From the NCBI RefSeq assembly GCF_023712425.1, contig NZ_JAMAYG010000001.1:62001-126000 (forward strand): 64,000 nt of DNA, in the 5' to 3' direction. Made by a program: the position numbers and the translations under genes. The stretch is from Rothia sp. P100 (lineage in GTDB: Bacteria; Actinomycetota; Actinomycetes; Actinomycetales; Micrococcaceae). Below the pieces are notes generated by a model. That model made no database searches and was not told the origin of the DNA. It saw only the letters and a list, made by a program, of their open reading frames with translations. The number at the start of each line of letters is the position of its first letter. Position 1 is the stretch's first letter. Positions 42,280 to 50,430 of this stretch are shown piece after piece.

Positions 42280-43959
42280 TTAGCGCGTGAGCTTACGGTG
42301 AACAACGCGGTGCGGCTTAGCGGCATCGGGGCCCAGACGCTCTACCTTGTTCTTCTCGTAGGACTCGAAGTTACCCTCGAACCAGTACCAGTTATCGGGC
42401 TGACCCTCGGTGCCTTCCCAGGCCAGGATGTGGGTAGCTACTCTGTCGAGGAACCAACGATCGTGGGAGACCACGACAGCACAGCCGGGGAATTCCAGTA
42501 GCGCATTTTCCAGGGAGGTCAGAGTTTCGACGTCCAGGTCGTTGGTGGGTTCGTCGAGGAGCAGAAGGTTGCCACCCTGCTTGAGGGTCAGTGCAAGGTT
42601 CAGGCGGTTACGCTCACCACCGGAGAGCACACCGGCCTTCTTCTGCTGGTCCGGGCCCTTGAAACCAAAAGCTGAGACGTAGGCACGCGAAGGCATTTCT
42701 ACCTGGCCAACCTGGATGTAATCCAGACCTTCAGAGACGACCTCCCACAACGACTTTTCAGGGTCAATGTTGGCGCGGTTCTGGTCAACGTAAGAGATTT
42801 TGACGGTTTCGCCTACCTTGAGCTTGCCGCCGTCCAGAGGTTCAAGACCAACAATGGTCTTAAAGAGGGTTGATTTACCCACACCGTTGGGGCCAATGAC
42901 ACCCACAATGCCGTTGCGGGGCAGAGAGAAGGACAGGCCGTTAATCAGGGAGCGGCCGTCGAAGCCCTTTTGCAGATTTTCGGCTTCGATAACAACGTTA
43001 CCCAGGCGAGGTCCGGGCGGAATCTGAATTTCTTCGAAGTCCAGCTTGCGGGTCTTCTCAGCTTCAGCTGCCATTTCTTCGTAGCGTGCCAGACGAGCCT
43101 TTGACTTAGCCTGGCGGCCCTTGGTGTTGGAGCGTACCCACTCAAGTTCGTCTTCAAGACGCTTAGCGAGTTTGGCGTCCTTCTTACCCTGAACGGCAAG
43201 GCGAGCGCGCTTCTTCTCCAGGTAGGTGGAGTAGTTGCCTTCGTAGGGGTAGAGGTTACCGCGGTCAATTTCAGCGATCCACTCGGCAACGTGGTCTAGG
43301 AAGTAGCGGTCGTGGGTAATCGCGATGACGGCACCTTCATAGGACTTCAGGTGCTGCTCTAGCCAGAGCACGGACTCAGCATCCAGGTGGTTAGTAGGCT
43401 CATCGAGTAAAAGCAGGTCAGGCTTCTGCAGCAGCAGCTTGCAGAGTGCCACACGGCGGCGCTCACCACCGGAAAGGTGGCTCACGGGTGAGTCGCCGGG
43501 AGGACAACGCAGGGCATCCATTGCCTGCTCTAGCTGGGAATCGATATCCCAGGCGTTAGCAGCGTCAATAGCTTCCTGAAGCTTACCCATTTCTTCCATG
43601 AGCGCATCGAAGTCAGCGTCTGGGTTAGCCATCTCTTCTGAGATTTCGTTGTAGCGAACAATCTTTTCGTAGATTTCGCCTACGCCTTCCTGGACGTTGC
43701 CCAGGACGGTCTTTTCTTCGTTGAGCGGGGGCTCCTGCATGAGGATGCCCACGGTGTAACCGTCAGAGAGTCGTGCTTCGCCGTTGGAGGGAGTGTCGAT
43801 TCCCGCCATAATTTTCAAGATGGTGGATTTACCGGCGCCGTTAGGGCCGACCATACCGATCTTTGCACCGGGGAAGAACGACATTGATACGTCGTTAAGA
43901 ATGACCTTATCGCCCACAGTTTTGCGGGCTTTGGTCATGGTGTAAATAAATTCAGCCAT
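42280..43959 (-). CDS. ettA: ABC-F protein, energy-dependent translational throttle EttA
   Basis: A 559-residue soluble ABC-F ATPase that binds the ribosomal E site and gates translation according to energy status. Walker A motifs are GPNGAGKST (near 36) and GPNGVGKST (near 360); signatures HLSGGERRR and VLSGGERNR. The P-site tRNA interaction linker between the domains is rich in Lys/Arg (about 245-310). The protein starts AEFIYTMTKARK, as in EttA and Rv2477c. Start ATG 43959 is chosen on this conservation; its ribosome site is weak. Neighbouring the ssb-like gene repeats the mycobacterial order. Confidence 0.95.
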   Translation of the reverse strand: MAEFIYTMTKARKTVGDKVILNDVSMSFFPGAKIGMVGPNGAGKSTILKIMAGIDTPSNGEARLSDGYTVGILMQEPPLNEEKTVLGNVQEGVGEIYEKIVRYNEISEEMANPDADFDALMEEMGKLQEAIDAANAWDIDSQLEQAMDALRCPPGDSPVSHLSGGERRRVALCKLLLQKPDLLLLDEPTNHLDAESVLWLEQHLKSYEGAVIAITHDRYFLDHVAEWIAEIDRGNLYPYEGNYSTYLEKKRARLAVQGKKDAKLAKRLEDELEWVRSNTKGRQAKSKARLARYEEMAAEAEKTRKLDFEEIQIPPGPRLGNVVIEAENLQKGFDGRSLINGLSFSLPRNGIVGVIGPNGVGKSTLFKTIVGLEPLDGGKLKVGETVKISYVDQNRANIDPEKSLWEVVSEGLDYIQVGQVEMPSRAYVSAFGFKGPDQQKKAGVLSGGERNRLNLALTLKQGGNLLLLDEPTNDLDVETLTSLENALLEFPGCAVVVSHDRWFLDRVATHILAWEGTEGQPDNWYWFEGNFESYEKNKVERLGPDAAKPHRVVHRKLTR

Positions 43960-44007
43960 GGGTTTAAGCCTACCGTGTGCGGTCAAATTACGCAGTTTTC
44001 ACCGGAG

Positions 44008-44420
44008 CTACTCTTGGTGTGCCTCAATATTCCTCCAGTGCCAGTAGAGCCCGCCGTTACTGTTCAGGCTGGTGGTGCCTGTTGATTCAGACCAAACGAC
44101 TATCGTATTTCTGCGGGAGTTGTGCTGGAAGGCTTGAGTGGGGGTAAGTTTGCATACCGTTTGAGTTACCTCCACCGACCAGGACGCTGCCACCGCCAGC
44201 CCTTCACCTTGTTTGGCGGTCTGCGTTGAGTTCAAAGCCGATTATTTCTGCACCACCTGAGTAGCCCATAACCCATAGCTTGTTACGGTCGAGCGGATGG
44301 CTATTTTAAAACCAGGTAGCATAACCCCTGAAGAATCACGCGTGCTACCGCTGGCACATTCCAACATCACACCGGGCTCGCATATGAACAAACGGCATTG
44401 GGTCAGTATCTGGCCGGTGG
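44008..44420 (-). pseudogene. Decayed alpha/beta-hydrolase gene
   Basis: The stretch 43960-44483 has no intact gene. On the minus strand one frame reads HPLDRNKLWVMGYSGGAE then IIGFELNADRQ. The GYSGG nucleophile elbow and its surroundings resemble a secreted esterase-like alpha/beta hydrolase. The same frame is closed by TAA upstream and TGA soon after. Continuations appear in the other frames (QGEGLAVAASWSV; WSVGGGNSNGMQTYP), so at least two frameshifts have accumulated. The tail ends at TAG 44008-44010. An open frame at 44008-44235 is part of this remnant and not a separate gene. Confidence 0.5.
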
Positions 44421-44483
44421 ATTTGCAGGCCCCGGCTTTCCCCTCCCTGAGAGGTGAGGCCCGCTTTCTTCCAGATTCCAGCG

Positions 44484-45086
44484 TCAGGTAGTAACCGAAA
44501 GAGCGGCATCATCGGTCTCTTTAGCGTCAGTCAGCCCAAAATTTGGGGGTAGCTGTTGCACACGGTCGCTGATGGGCTGAGAAGGTTTAACCGCAGGGGG
44601 GACCTCTGGGCGTGTATCCCCGGCACTCACCTGGGAGGTAGGCACTTGAGTCTGAACGCGTTGGCGTTCACCCTCTACTTGCTGTTCCAAACTTCTATCA
44701 CCATCGCCAGCTTCCGGGCGGCGATCTGAGACCCGCTCAAAGCGGGCGATTCCAAAGTTGAGGTCATGGCCGATGCTTGAGGCATCGATTTCAATACTGG
44801 TGCCTTGCGACCCGTCACTGCGTTCAAACTGCTTAACTTTCAGGCGTCCAGTTACTAACACGGGCTGACCCACGTGAAGACTGCGGGCACTATTATGAGC
44901 CAGTGCTCGAAAACAATTGACGGTGTACCAGTTTGTATCTGATTCACGCCACTGCCCTGTTGAATTATCAAACCAGCATGGAGTTGATGCTAATCGGAAA
45001 TTAGCTAGAGGGATATTTGTCTTCGGTAGGTATTTTTGGGTGGGGGCGGTGGCAATGTAGCCTCTCACGGTCACGGTATCTGTCAT
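44484..45086 (-). CDS. Single-stranded DNA-binding protein paralogue (Rv2478c-like)
   Basis: A 200-residue protein with an N-terminal OB fold (about 1-110) and a disordered Pro/Gln/Glu-rich tail. VTVRGYIATAPTQ, the WYTVNCFRALAHN strand and VLVTGRLKVKQFERSDG are SSB signatures. The tail lacks the acidic DDDIPF tip of housekeeping SSB, so interaction with replication partners is unlikely; a role in recombination or repair, as for SsbB paralogues, is inferred. A near-perfect AAGGAGG precedes ATG 45086. Upstream of it lies a consensus DnaA box. Confidence 0.8.
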   Translation of the reverse strand: MTDTVTVRGYIATAPTQKYLPKTNIPLANFRLASTPCWFDNSTGQWRESDTNWYTVNCFRALAHNSARSLHVGQPVLVTGRLKVKQFERSDGSQGTSIEIDASSIGHDLNFGIARFERVSDRRPEAGDGDRSLEQQVEGERQRVQTQVPTSQVSAGDTRPEVPPAVKPSQPISDRVQQLPPNFGLTDAKETDDAALSVTT

Positions 45087-45170
45087 GGCTCCTCCTTGAG
45101 CTACTGGGGTAAAGGTTGGGTAGCTTTAGCCTGACACTCCAGGAAGAGGTCTTGAAAGGAGCCTGGGCGC

Positions 45171-45179
45171 TGTGGATAA
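45171..45179 (-). promoter_or_regulatory. Single consensus DnaA box between ssb-like and tag-like genes
   Basis: TGTGGATAA reads TTATCCACA on the minus strand, a perfect DnaA 9-mer; CTGTCCACA near 45267 differs at two positions. It may coordinate the ssb-like gene with replication, or be chance. The rest of 45087-45338 shows only the two flanking promoters' space. Confidence 0.35.
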
Positions 45180-45338
45180 ACTTACTGACTTGGGGAGCTG
45201 AGGTTTCTGGGACTTCTGAAACAATGTGGTGACTGTGAGACGCGCTCACCAAAGTTTGTGTCGGGTTCTGTCCACAGCCGTTGACCAGCGGCGCATGAGC
45301 CACCTAGGTTGTTTCTACACCGTTATGGAGGAGCGATC

Positions 45339-45893
45339 ATGGTCTATAAAAATATCGAAGCTGAGGTTGTGGCGGGTATAAAGCGCAAGGAACCTTCCTG
45401 GGTACGAGATGATCCCAGCCGAACGTATTTCCTTGAAGAATGGCAGAACGTGCCGCGCACGCAGCAGGCTATGTTTGAGCACCTTTGCCTTTTGGTCTTT
45501 CAAAATGGGCTGTGGTGGAGCGTAGTCCTAGGTAAGCGAGAAGCTATCAGCAGACACTTCAAAGGGTTTTCTCTAGAGGCTGTTGCTTCTCTTACCGAGC
45601 ACGATATTTCTCAGATGCTATCCGATACATCCATGATTAGGAATGAAGCTAAAATTCGGAGCTGTATCACCAACGCACAGACTTTGCTTCATCACAACAT
45701 TAATCTTCCCGACTTATTCGAACAGGCTTTTGACTCACCCGCCATCTTTGACTCGGTCAGTGAGCTACCCAGGACTTTAGAGACGACAGATAGGATTGCT
45801 GACGATCTCAAGGACGCTGGCGTGCAGCGTGCCGGTCCGGTTGTGTGCTGCGCTCTAGCCCAAGCAACGGGGTTCATTAGGCTAGGTGCCTAG
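45339..45893 (+). CDS. Divergent DNA-3-methyladenine glycosylase I (Tag) homologue lacking key residues
   Basis: A 184-residue HhH-GPD-fold protein clearly aligned with Tag: YFLEEWQNVP matches Y-x-x-x-E-W-x-x-P, and LWWSVVLGKRE matches GLSW-x-x-x-L-K-K-R-E. MIRNEAKIRSCITNA and AGPVVCCALAQATGFI follow. Against E. coli Tag, Tyr16 and Trp46 are kept (Tyr30 and Trp60 here), but Glu38, which contacts the base, is Leu52. The zinc ligands Cys4 and His17 are absent and the chain ends before the VNDH...C zinc motif. Catalysis as a normal Tag is doubtful. ATG 45339 follows a perfect GGAGGAG. Confidence 0.8.
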   Translation: MVYKNIEAEVVAGIKRKEPSWVRDDPSRTYFLEEWQNVPRTQQAMFEHLCLLVFQNGLWWSVVLGKREAISRHFKGFSLEAVASLTEHDISQMLSDTSMIRNEAKIRSCITNAQTLLHHNINLPDLFEQAFDSPAIFDSVSELPRTLETTDRIADDLKDAGVQRAGPVVCCALAQATGFIRLGA

Positions 45894-45931
45894 CCGTATA
45901 CGGCTGGAATGGATGAGCCGGGCAATGACCA

Positions 45932-46867
45932 TTAGCCAGCATGATCGAAGTAGGCTTGCACAGCTGTACTGGCAACTTCGTAGCCGATGTTTACATCACT
46001 AAAGCCATGAGAGAGCAGGGCTATAGAAAAAGTATTATCTTCTGTCTGCACCACGCCTATAGAGTTGACGTACCAGGTACCCGCCTCGTCCTGAATCCAC
46101 CCGTTTTTAACAGAGACCTGCTGAACTTGCTTTCCAAAAACAGTCTGGTTTTTTTGAGAACCCACGCCCCAGAGTTGCGACCAATCATTCGGATTCATCG
46201 TTTCTAAGAGGTATTCAGCATCGGTCTTACTGATCCAGTGGATATCTTCAACGATAAACCGCATAATCTTGACGTAGTCCTCTGCCCAGGTCTGGTTATT
46301 ACCCCAGGTGCCCTCGCTGCGAGTCTTCGTAGCACCCAATAATTCGTAGGTTTTGTTAAGGGATTGAGAGCTTGCCTCTGAATCGGTGCCGGGCCCCGTA
46401 GTGCCAATCCGTCTAAATATTTCTGTGGTGGAGGAGTTATCTGAAAAACTGATAGCAGCCTCGATGAGCGCTTTTTCTTCCTCCGTTAGAGTGCGCTGTT
46501 CAAAGACTGCACGGCGCAGAAGAGTTAGAGCTATGGGAACTTTGACAATTGAGGCTTCATAAGACCACTCATTAGCATGGTGGAGGAAGGTTTTATCTTC
46601 TTCATGATTGTAGACGGCCAAGCTAATCGTTGCTGAATGCTCAGTTTCAAGACTGGACAGAGCCTCATTGATATCCACGTCTTTTCGATCATTAAGGTGT
46701 TCCTGCCCGGAAGCTGTGATTTGTTTTCGGTCCCCATCGCCTCCGCAACCTACCAGCACAGGCCCTAAAGCTAGAAGAGCAGCAGTCGCTTTGAGCGTGC
46801 TTCTCCGCGAGCGCGCAGTGGGGTGTAGATTAGCATCGCTAGAGGGAAAGAAAGTTCGCTGGGACAT
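45932..46867 (-). CDS. Class A beta-lactamase-related serine hydrolase lipoprotein
   Basis: A 311-residue exported protein. RSRRSTLKATAALLALGP then LVGC combine a twin-arginine-like motif with a lipobox. The catalytic S-x-x-K is SIVK (near 105-108), SDN is in SFSDNSST (near 141), and KNG stands in the KTG position (near 253). Only 36 residues separate SxxK from SDN, against about 60 in true class A beta-lactamases. This is usual in the actinobacterial serine hydrolase subgroup with unknown, probably cell-wall, substrates. Antibiotic hydrolysis should not be assumed. Convergent with the tag-like gene. Confidence 0.8.
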   Translation of the reverse strand: MSQRTFFPSSDANLHPTARSRRSTLKATAALLALGPVLVGCGGDGDRKQITASGQEHLNDRKDVDINEALSSLETEHSATISLAVYNHEEDKTFLHHANEWSYEASIVKVPIALTLLRRAVFEQRTLTEEEKALIEAAISFSDNSSTTEIFRRIGTTGPGTDSEASSQSLNKTYELLGATKTRSEGTWGNNQTWAEDYVKIMRFIVEDIHWISKTDAEYLLETMNPNDWSQLWGVGSQKNQTVFGKQVQQVSVKNGWIQDEAGTWYVNSIGVVQTEDNTFSIALLSHGFSDVNIGYEVASTAVQAYFDHAG

Positions 46868-46986
46868 AGGTCAAGTCTATTCTCAAGTGCAGTATCTACT
46901 GCTCTAAATGAGAGGATAGTTTCACAATAAATAGTTGATTAAACAAATATCCCCCACCTCTTTGATGAGGTGAGGGATAGGTGAAG

Positions 46987-47059
46987 TGCCCCAGGAGGGA
47001 GTCGAACCCCCGACCAAGAGATTAGAAGGCTCCTGCTCTATCCACTGAGCTACTGAGGC
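46987..47059 (-). tRNA. tRNA-Arg (anticodon TCT)
   Basis: Acceptor GCCTCAG/CTGGGGC, D arm AGCTCAGTGGATAGAGC, anticodon loop CTTCTAA giving TCT, and T arm GGGGGTTCGACTCCC. The anticodon stem GGAGC/TCTCT has a C-T mismatch next to the loop and a G-T pair at the far end. No encoded CCA. Confidence 0.9.
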
Positions 47060-47136
47060 TGAACGTGTTTTATTCTAGCGTGGGTGCACCTCAAAGTCAT
47101 ATCAGCGGTAGAGTTCCACGCCCCCGGAGGCTCAGG

Positions 47137-48711
47137 CTAAATTGAGACCTCATAAATCGATGAACGCTGGGCACGGCGCAACACTCGGCGCGTAGCAGGG
47201 TCTAGGAAGACCAGCCACGATGCGTAGGCAACGCTGATAACCGCTGCGATTAGGCGACCGATATTCTGATCAAAATCTTCAAGGTAGGGTGATACCGCCA
47301 GCTGATCTGAGACCGCGTAAATCATAAAGAAGAGTGTGGTTAAGAAGTAGAAATCGAGCTGCCAGTCTGTTCTAATGCCGGCTACCACTAAGAGCGGTAT
47401 AAACCAGAGTAGATACCAGGATTGAATCATGGGTGAGAAGAGCACCACGAAGCCGATGGCGAGACCGGTTCGCTTCACCAGGTTCTCGTCCTTTCCGATG
47501 AACATAGTGAGTACGGCAAGACCCATACCAATCAGTTTGCCCAGGCTGAAGAAAGCATCTCTGATGCTGTTGGCTAGATCATTATTCCCGGTCATCGAAA
47601 CAATAATCTGGTTGATCTGTAGGCCCAAAAACCCGATAAGGGTGTACCAGATGTACTGGCCACCTGTCGTTGAAAGAGCAGAAATCCACCCAAAGCCCAG
47701 ACCAGAGGCCCAGCCCAAGAGAGCTAGCTCGGCCACCGAAACTGCCAAGGTCAGCGCCCAAAAGACAAAGCGACGGGGCCAGCTGGCCCCTCGTCCAGCC
47801 CAAAACAGCCCGATGAAGGGCAGGGCTACCAGGGCTATGGGCTTTACAGCTACCGCCAGAGTGACCAGGGTTGCACCTAGAATGCCGCCCACTGCGTCCC
47901 TCCGGGAAGCTGCGTGGTAGACACCGGCGAGGATAAAGCCCGTCATCAGGGCATCATTATGGCTAGAGGTAATGAACGCTGCAATAAATAGGGGGTTTGC
48001 GACCACCAGCCAGTTAGCGCGCGTCCCATTGATTCCGTGGAGTTTAGCCAACTTCGGCACATAAATGGCAATCAGGATGACGCCCAGTATTGCTACACCT
48101 CTAAAGAGGTAGAGGGCAGTATCAACAGACTCCCCCGCCATACCTGCCACTATCTTTTCGATCCACAAGAAAACAGGCCCATATGGTGGTGCAGATTCCG
48201 CCCACATGGGATCTGCCCCGTACTGGAAGAAATTGTTGACTGCGGAGACCCCGTATTCGTAGGGATTGAGGCCGGCTTGCATGAGACGCCCCTGAGCAAA
48301 GTAGGAGAAGACATCGCGGCTATAAAGCGGGAAGGCGAACAGTTGGGGGGTGATCCAACATATGGTGGCAGCCCAAACCCATCTCTTAGCCCGTTCATCC
48401 CAGACCATGAGTTTTTGCACCATACGCAACCATTCACGGCAGAGCATCATGGCACCAATCACCAATAAAGCAATGCAGGTAATCAGACCAGGGGTGGTGT
48501 AGCGCAACGGAACAATCCACTCAACACGGCGGAAGGGGGAAGCATCTGCTAGCCATCCCACACCGAATGAAGCAAACATCACTAGCAGGGACCCAATGGT
48601 GCCGAAAATCAGCGTTCTTAGGGGGCTACCTGTTACATAGTGCGCAGTTTTGCTGTTATAGCGGTGCACCGGTTTGCTGGCGGTAGTTGCCTCCATATTT
48701 CTGGGGCTCAT
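47137..48711 (-). CDS. Polyprenol-phosphomannose-dependent mannosyltransferase, MptB-like
   Basis: A 524-residue polytopic GT-C-type glycosyltransferase with about 12-13 hydrophobic segments. After the first segments comes FSYFAQGRLMQAGLNPYEYG, then ADPMWAESAPPYGPVFLW (near 185), the signature of the MptB/alpha-1,6-mannosyltransferase group, which elongates the mannan core of lipomannan-like lipoglycans. Donor and product are inferred from family; lipoglycans are known in Micrococcaceae. ATG 48711, divergent from orn. Confidence 0.8.
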   Translation of the reverse strand: MSPRNMEATTASKPVHRYNSKTAHYVTGSPLRTLIFGTIGSLLVMFASFGVGWLADASPFRRVEWIVPLRYTTPGLITCIALLVIGAMMLCREWLRMVQKLMVWDERAKRWVWAATICWITPQLFAFPLYSRDVFSYFAQGRLMQAGLNPYEYGVSAVNNFFQYGADPMWAESAPPYGPVFLWIEKIVAGMAGESVDTALYLFRGVAILGVILIAIYVPKLAKLHGINGTRANWLVVANPLFIAAFITSSHNDALMTGFILAGVYHAASRRDAVGGILGATLVTLAVAVKPIALVALPFIGLFWAGRGASWPRRFVFWALTLAVSVAELALLGWASGLGFGWISALSTTGGQYIWYTLIGFLGLQINQIIVSMTGNNDLANSIRDAFFSLGKLIGMGLAVLTMFIGKDENLVKRTGLAIGFVVLFSPMIQSWYLLWFIPLLVVAGIRTDWQLDFYFLTTLFFMIYAVSDQLAVSPYLEDFDQNIGRLIAAVISVAYASWLVFLDPATRRVLRRAQRSSIYEVSI

Positions 48712-48861
48712 CGTTCTCCGTGAGTTGCGCTGTTAAAACATCCACGATTTTACCCGCCCGTTGCTCTCATCGGCACCGATGCTCATCCCCCGCTCTCAAT
48801 AAATTATGGTTTTTACCTCTAAGACCAGACAAGTATCAGCTAGGGCTAGTACATTGGTGGT

Positions 48862-49488
48862 GTGTCTATTAGTAATGAACGAATTGTTTGGGTCGACTGT
48901 GAAATGACCGGTCTGTCCTTAGAGAATGATGCTCTGATTGAAGTGGCAGCCCTTGTTACCGATGGTGACCTCAATATTCTGGGTGAAGGCGTCGATGTAG
49001 TCATCAAACCGGCCCCAGGCTCTCTTGAGCAGATGGATGATTTTGTGCGCAACATGCACACGGATTCTGGTCTTATCAATGAGTTGGACGGCGGCATTAG
49101 CATGGCTGACGCAGAGCAGCTGGTCCTGGACTACGTTAAAAAATGGGTTCCAGAACCCCGAAAGGCTGTGCTGGGCGGCAACTCTATCGGTACCGACAAG
49201 ACCTTCCTAGTGCGGGATATGCCACAACTCATTGATTATCTGCACTACCGGGTGATTGATGTGTCAACGATTAAAGAACTATCTCGCCGCTGGTTTGAAA
49301 AGGCAACCTACAACGCCCCTGCCAAGACCGGCAATCACCGGGCTCTAGGTGATATCCGTGATTCGATCGATGAGCTCCGCTACTACCGCGGAACCATCTT
49401 TGTACCCGCACCTGGTCCGGATAGCGCCACCTGCCAGCAGGTAGCTCGCCAGGTGAGTGAAACCCGCCAAGAAGTTAACTCTGTTTAG
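48862..49488 (+). CDS. orn: Oligoribonuclease
   Basis: A 208-residue DEDDh 3'-5' exoribonuclease that degrades nano-RNAs and the linear dinucleotides left from cyclic di-nucleotides. WVDCEMTGL (residues 10-18) holds the first Asp and Glu, and NHRALGDIRDSIDELRYYR (near 155) the His and last Asp. GTG 48862 fits the conserved start SNERIVWVDCE. No Shine-Dalgarno is present; TAGTAC ends 9 nt upstream, so the mRNA may be leaderless. Confidence 0.93.
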   Translation: MSISNERIVWVDCEMTGLSLENDALIEVAALVTDGDLNILGEGVDVVIKPAPGSLEQMDDFVRNMHTDSGLINELDGGISMADAEQLVLDYVKKWVPEPRKAVLGGNSIGTDKTFLVRDMPQLIDYLHYRVIDVSTIKELSRRWFEKATYNAPAKTGNHRALGDIRDSIDELRYYRGTIFVPAPGPDSATCQQVARQVSETRQEVNSV

Positions 49489-49567
49489 CTCCCATGAAAG
49501 CAGCTCACCGTGATAACTCACCTAGAATTCAGGTGAGGATGGTCACCCCGCGAATCACAGACTCAGT

Positions 49568-49596
49568 TTTACAGCTGGTAAAAATCTGTGTAAGCT
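49568..49596 (+). promoter_or_regulatory. Promoter of tRNA-His
   Basis: TTTACA (49568-49573), a 17-bp spacer and TAAGCT (49591-49596), about 56 bp before the mature tRNA. Confidence 0.45.
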
Positions 49597-49652
49597 ATTA
49601 CCTGTTGCCAAAACAAAAGCAAAAGAAATTTAGCTAGCGTTTTAGTAAACAT

Positions 49653-49726
49653 GGTGGTCGTAGCTCAGTCGGCAGAGCGCCTGGTTGTGGTCCAGGAGGT
49701 CGCGGGTTCAACCCCCGTCGATCACC
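49653..49726 (+). tRNA. tRNA-His (anticodon GTG)
   Basis: Acceptor GTGGTCG/CGATCAC with the extra 5' G at position -1 opposite C73, as in all tRNA-His. The anticodon arm CCTGG-TTGTGGT-CCAGG gives GTG, and the T arm is CGGGTTCAACCCCCG. CCA is not encoded in full. Confidence 0.95.
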
Positions 49727-49735
49727 CAGAATAAA

Positions 49736-49772
49736 GAGGGCCGCTACGGTAAACGTAGCGGCTCTCTTTTTA
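49736..49772 (+). terminator. Terminator of tRNA-His
   Basis: AGAGGGCCGCTACG pairs with CGTAGCGGCTCTCT around GTAAA, followed by TTTTTATG. Confidence 0.9.
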
Positions 49773-49807
49773 TGTGCCCTTCTAAACCCACACGGTAAGG
49801 TTGAGTT

Positions 49808-50380
49808 ATGACAGTTCTACCCATCGTTGTGCACGGTAACCCCGTGCTTCACCGCCCGGCTGCACCCGTTACGTCCTTTGATGATGACCTAAAGCAGCTG
49901 ATTGCTAATATGTATGAGACGCAGGAGCTTTCCAACGGGGTGGGCCTTGCAGCTCCCCAGGTGGGAGTCGGTTTGCGGCTCTTTACCTATAAGTTTGACA
50001 ACGAAGACGGAGTGCCCCCATTGGGTGTTGTTGTCAATCCCCTGCTCACCCTGGGCAAAATCTCAACCTCAGAGCCTGATCCCGAAGAAGAAGTTGAAGG
50101 ATGCCTCTCCTTCCCCGGTTATTCCTTCCCGCTCAAGCGCGCTGAATGGGTTACAGTGAGCGGCCAAGACGCTGATGGCAACCCCCTGAAATTTGATGCT
50201 ACAGGCTGGTTTGCCCGCGTCATGCAACACGAAACAGATCACCTCGATGGAAAACTCTATGTCAACCGCCTTAACCCCCGCTACACCAAGAAGTATAAAA
50301 AAGTGGTGAAAGCTGAGGGGTGGACTGTTGACGGCAACAGCTGGGTGCCGGGTGTAGACCCGGACCCCTTCGGTCACTAA
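49808..50380 (+). CDS. def: Peptide deformylase
   Basis: A 190-residue metallohydrolase removing the formyl group from new proteins. All three motifs are present: GVGLAAPQVG (near 38-47), EGCLSFPG with the metal cysteine (near 97), and QHETDHLDG (HExxH, near 140). TAAGG lies 7 bp before ATG 49808. A hairpin after the stop also serves the convergent rnpB. Confidence 0.95.
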   Translation: MTVLPIVVHGNPVLHRPAAPVTSFDDDLKQLIANMYETQELSNGVGLAAPQVGVGLRLFTYKFDNEDGVPPLGVVVNPLLTLGKISTSEPDPEEEVEGCLSFPGYSFPLKRAEWVTVSGQDADGNPLKFDATGWFARVMQHETDHLDGKLYVNRLNPRYTKKYKKVVKAEGWTVDGNSWVPGVDPDPFGH

Positions 50381-50389
50381 GAATTCAAA

Positions 50390-50419
50390 AAGACGCCCGC
50401 TCAACTGAGCGGGCGTCTT
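50390..50419 (-). terminator. Terminator of rnpB (shared with def)
   Basis: AAGACGCCCGCTC (50390-50402) pairs with GAGCGGGCGTCTT (50407-50419). The T-run lies on the minus strand (GGCGTCTTTTTGAA), fitting rnpB termination; on the plus strand the T-run is weak. Confidence 0.85.
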
Positions 50420-50430
50420 AAGTATTGTAG

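Noticed and set aside
44008-44235. 75-codon open frame as an independent small gene
   Set aside because: It is one frame of the decayed hydrolase; protein-like sequence continues in the other frames on both sides.
45932-46867. Calling this gene a resistance beta-lactamase
   Set aside because: SxxK to SDN spacing is only 36 residues and there is no clear Glu166 equivalent, so it is placed in the related serine hydrolase group.
49517-49537. CTCACCT/AGGTGAG hairpin after orn
   Set aside because: A 7-bp stem without a T-run; insufficient for a terminator call.
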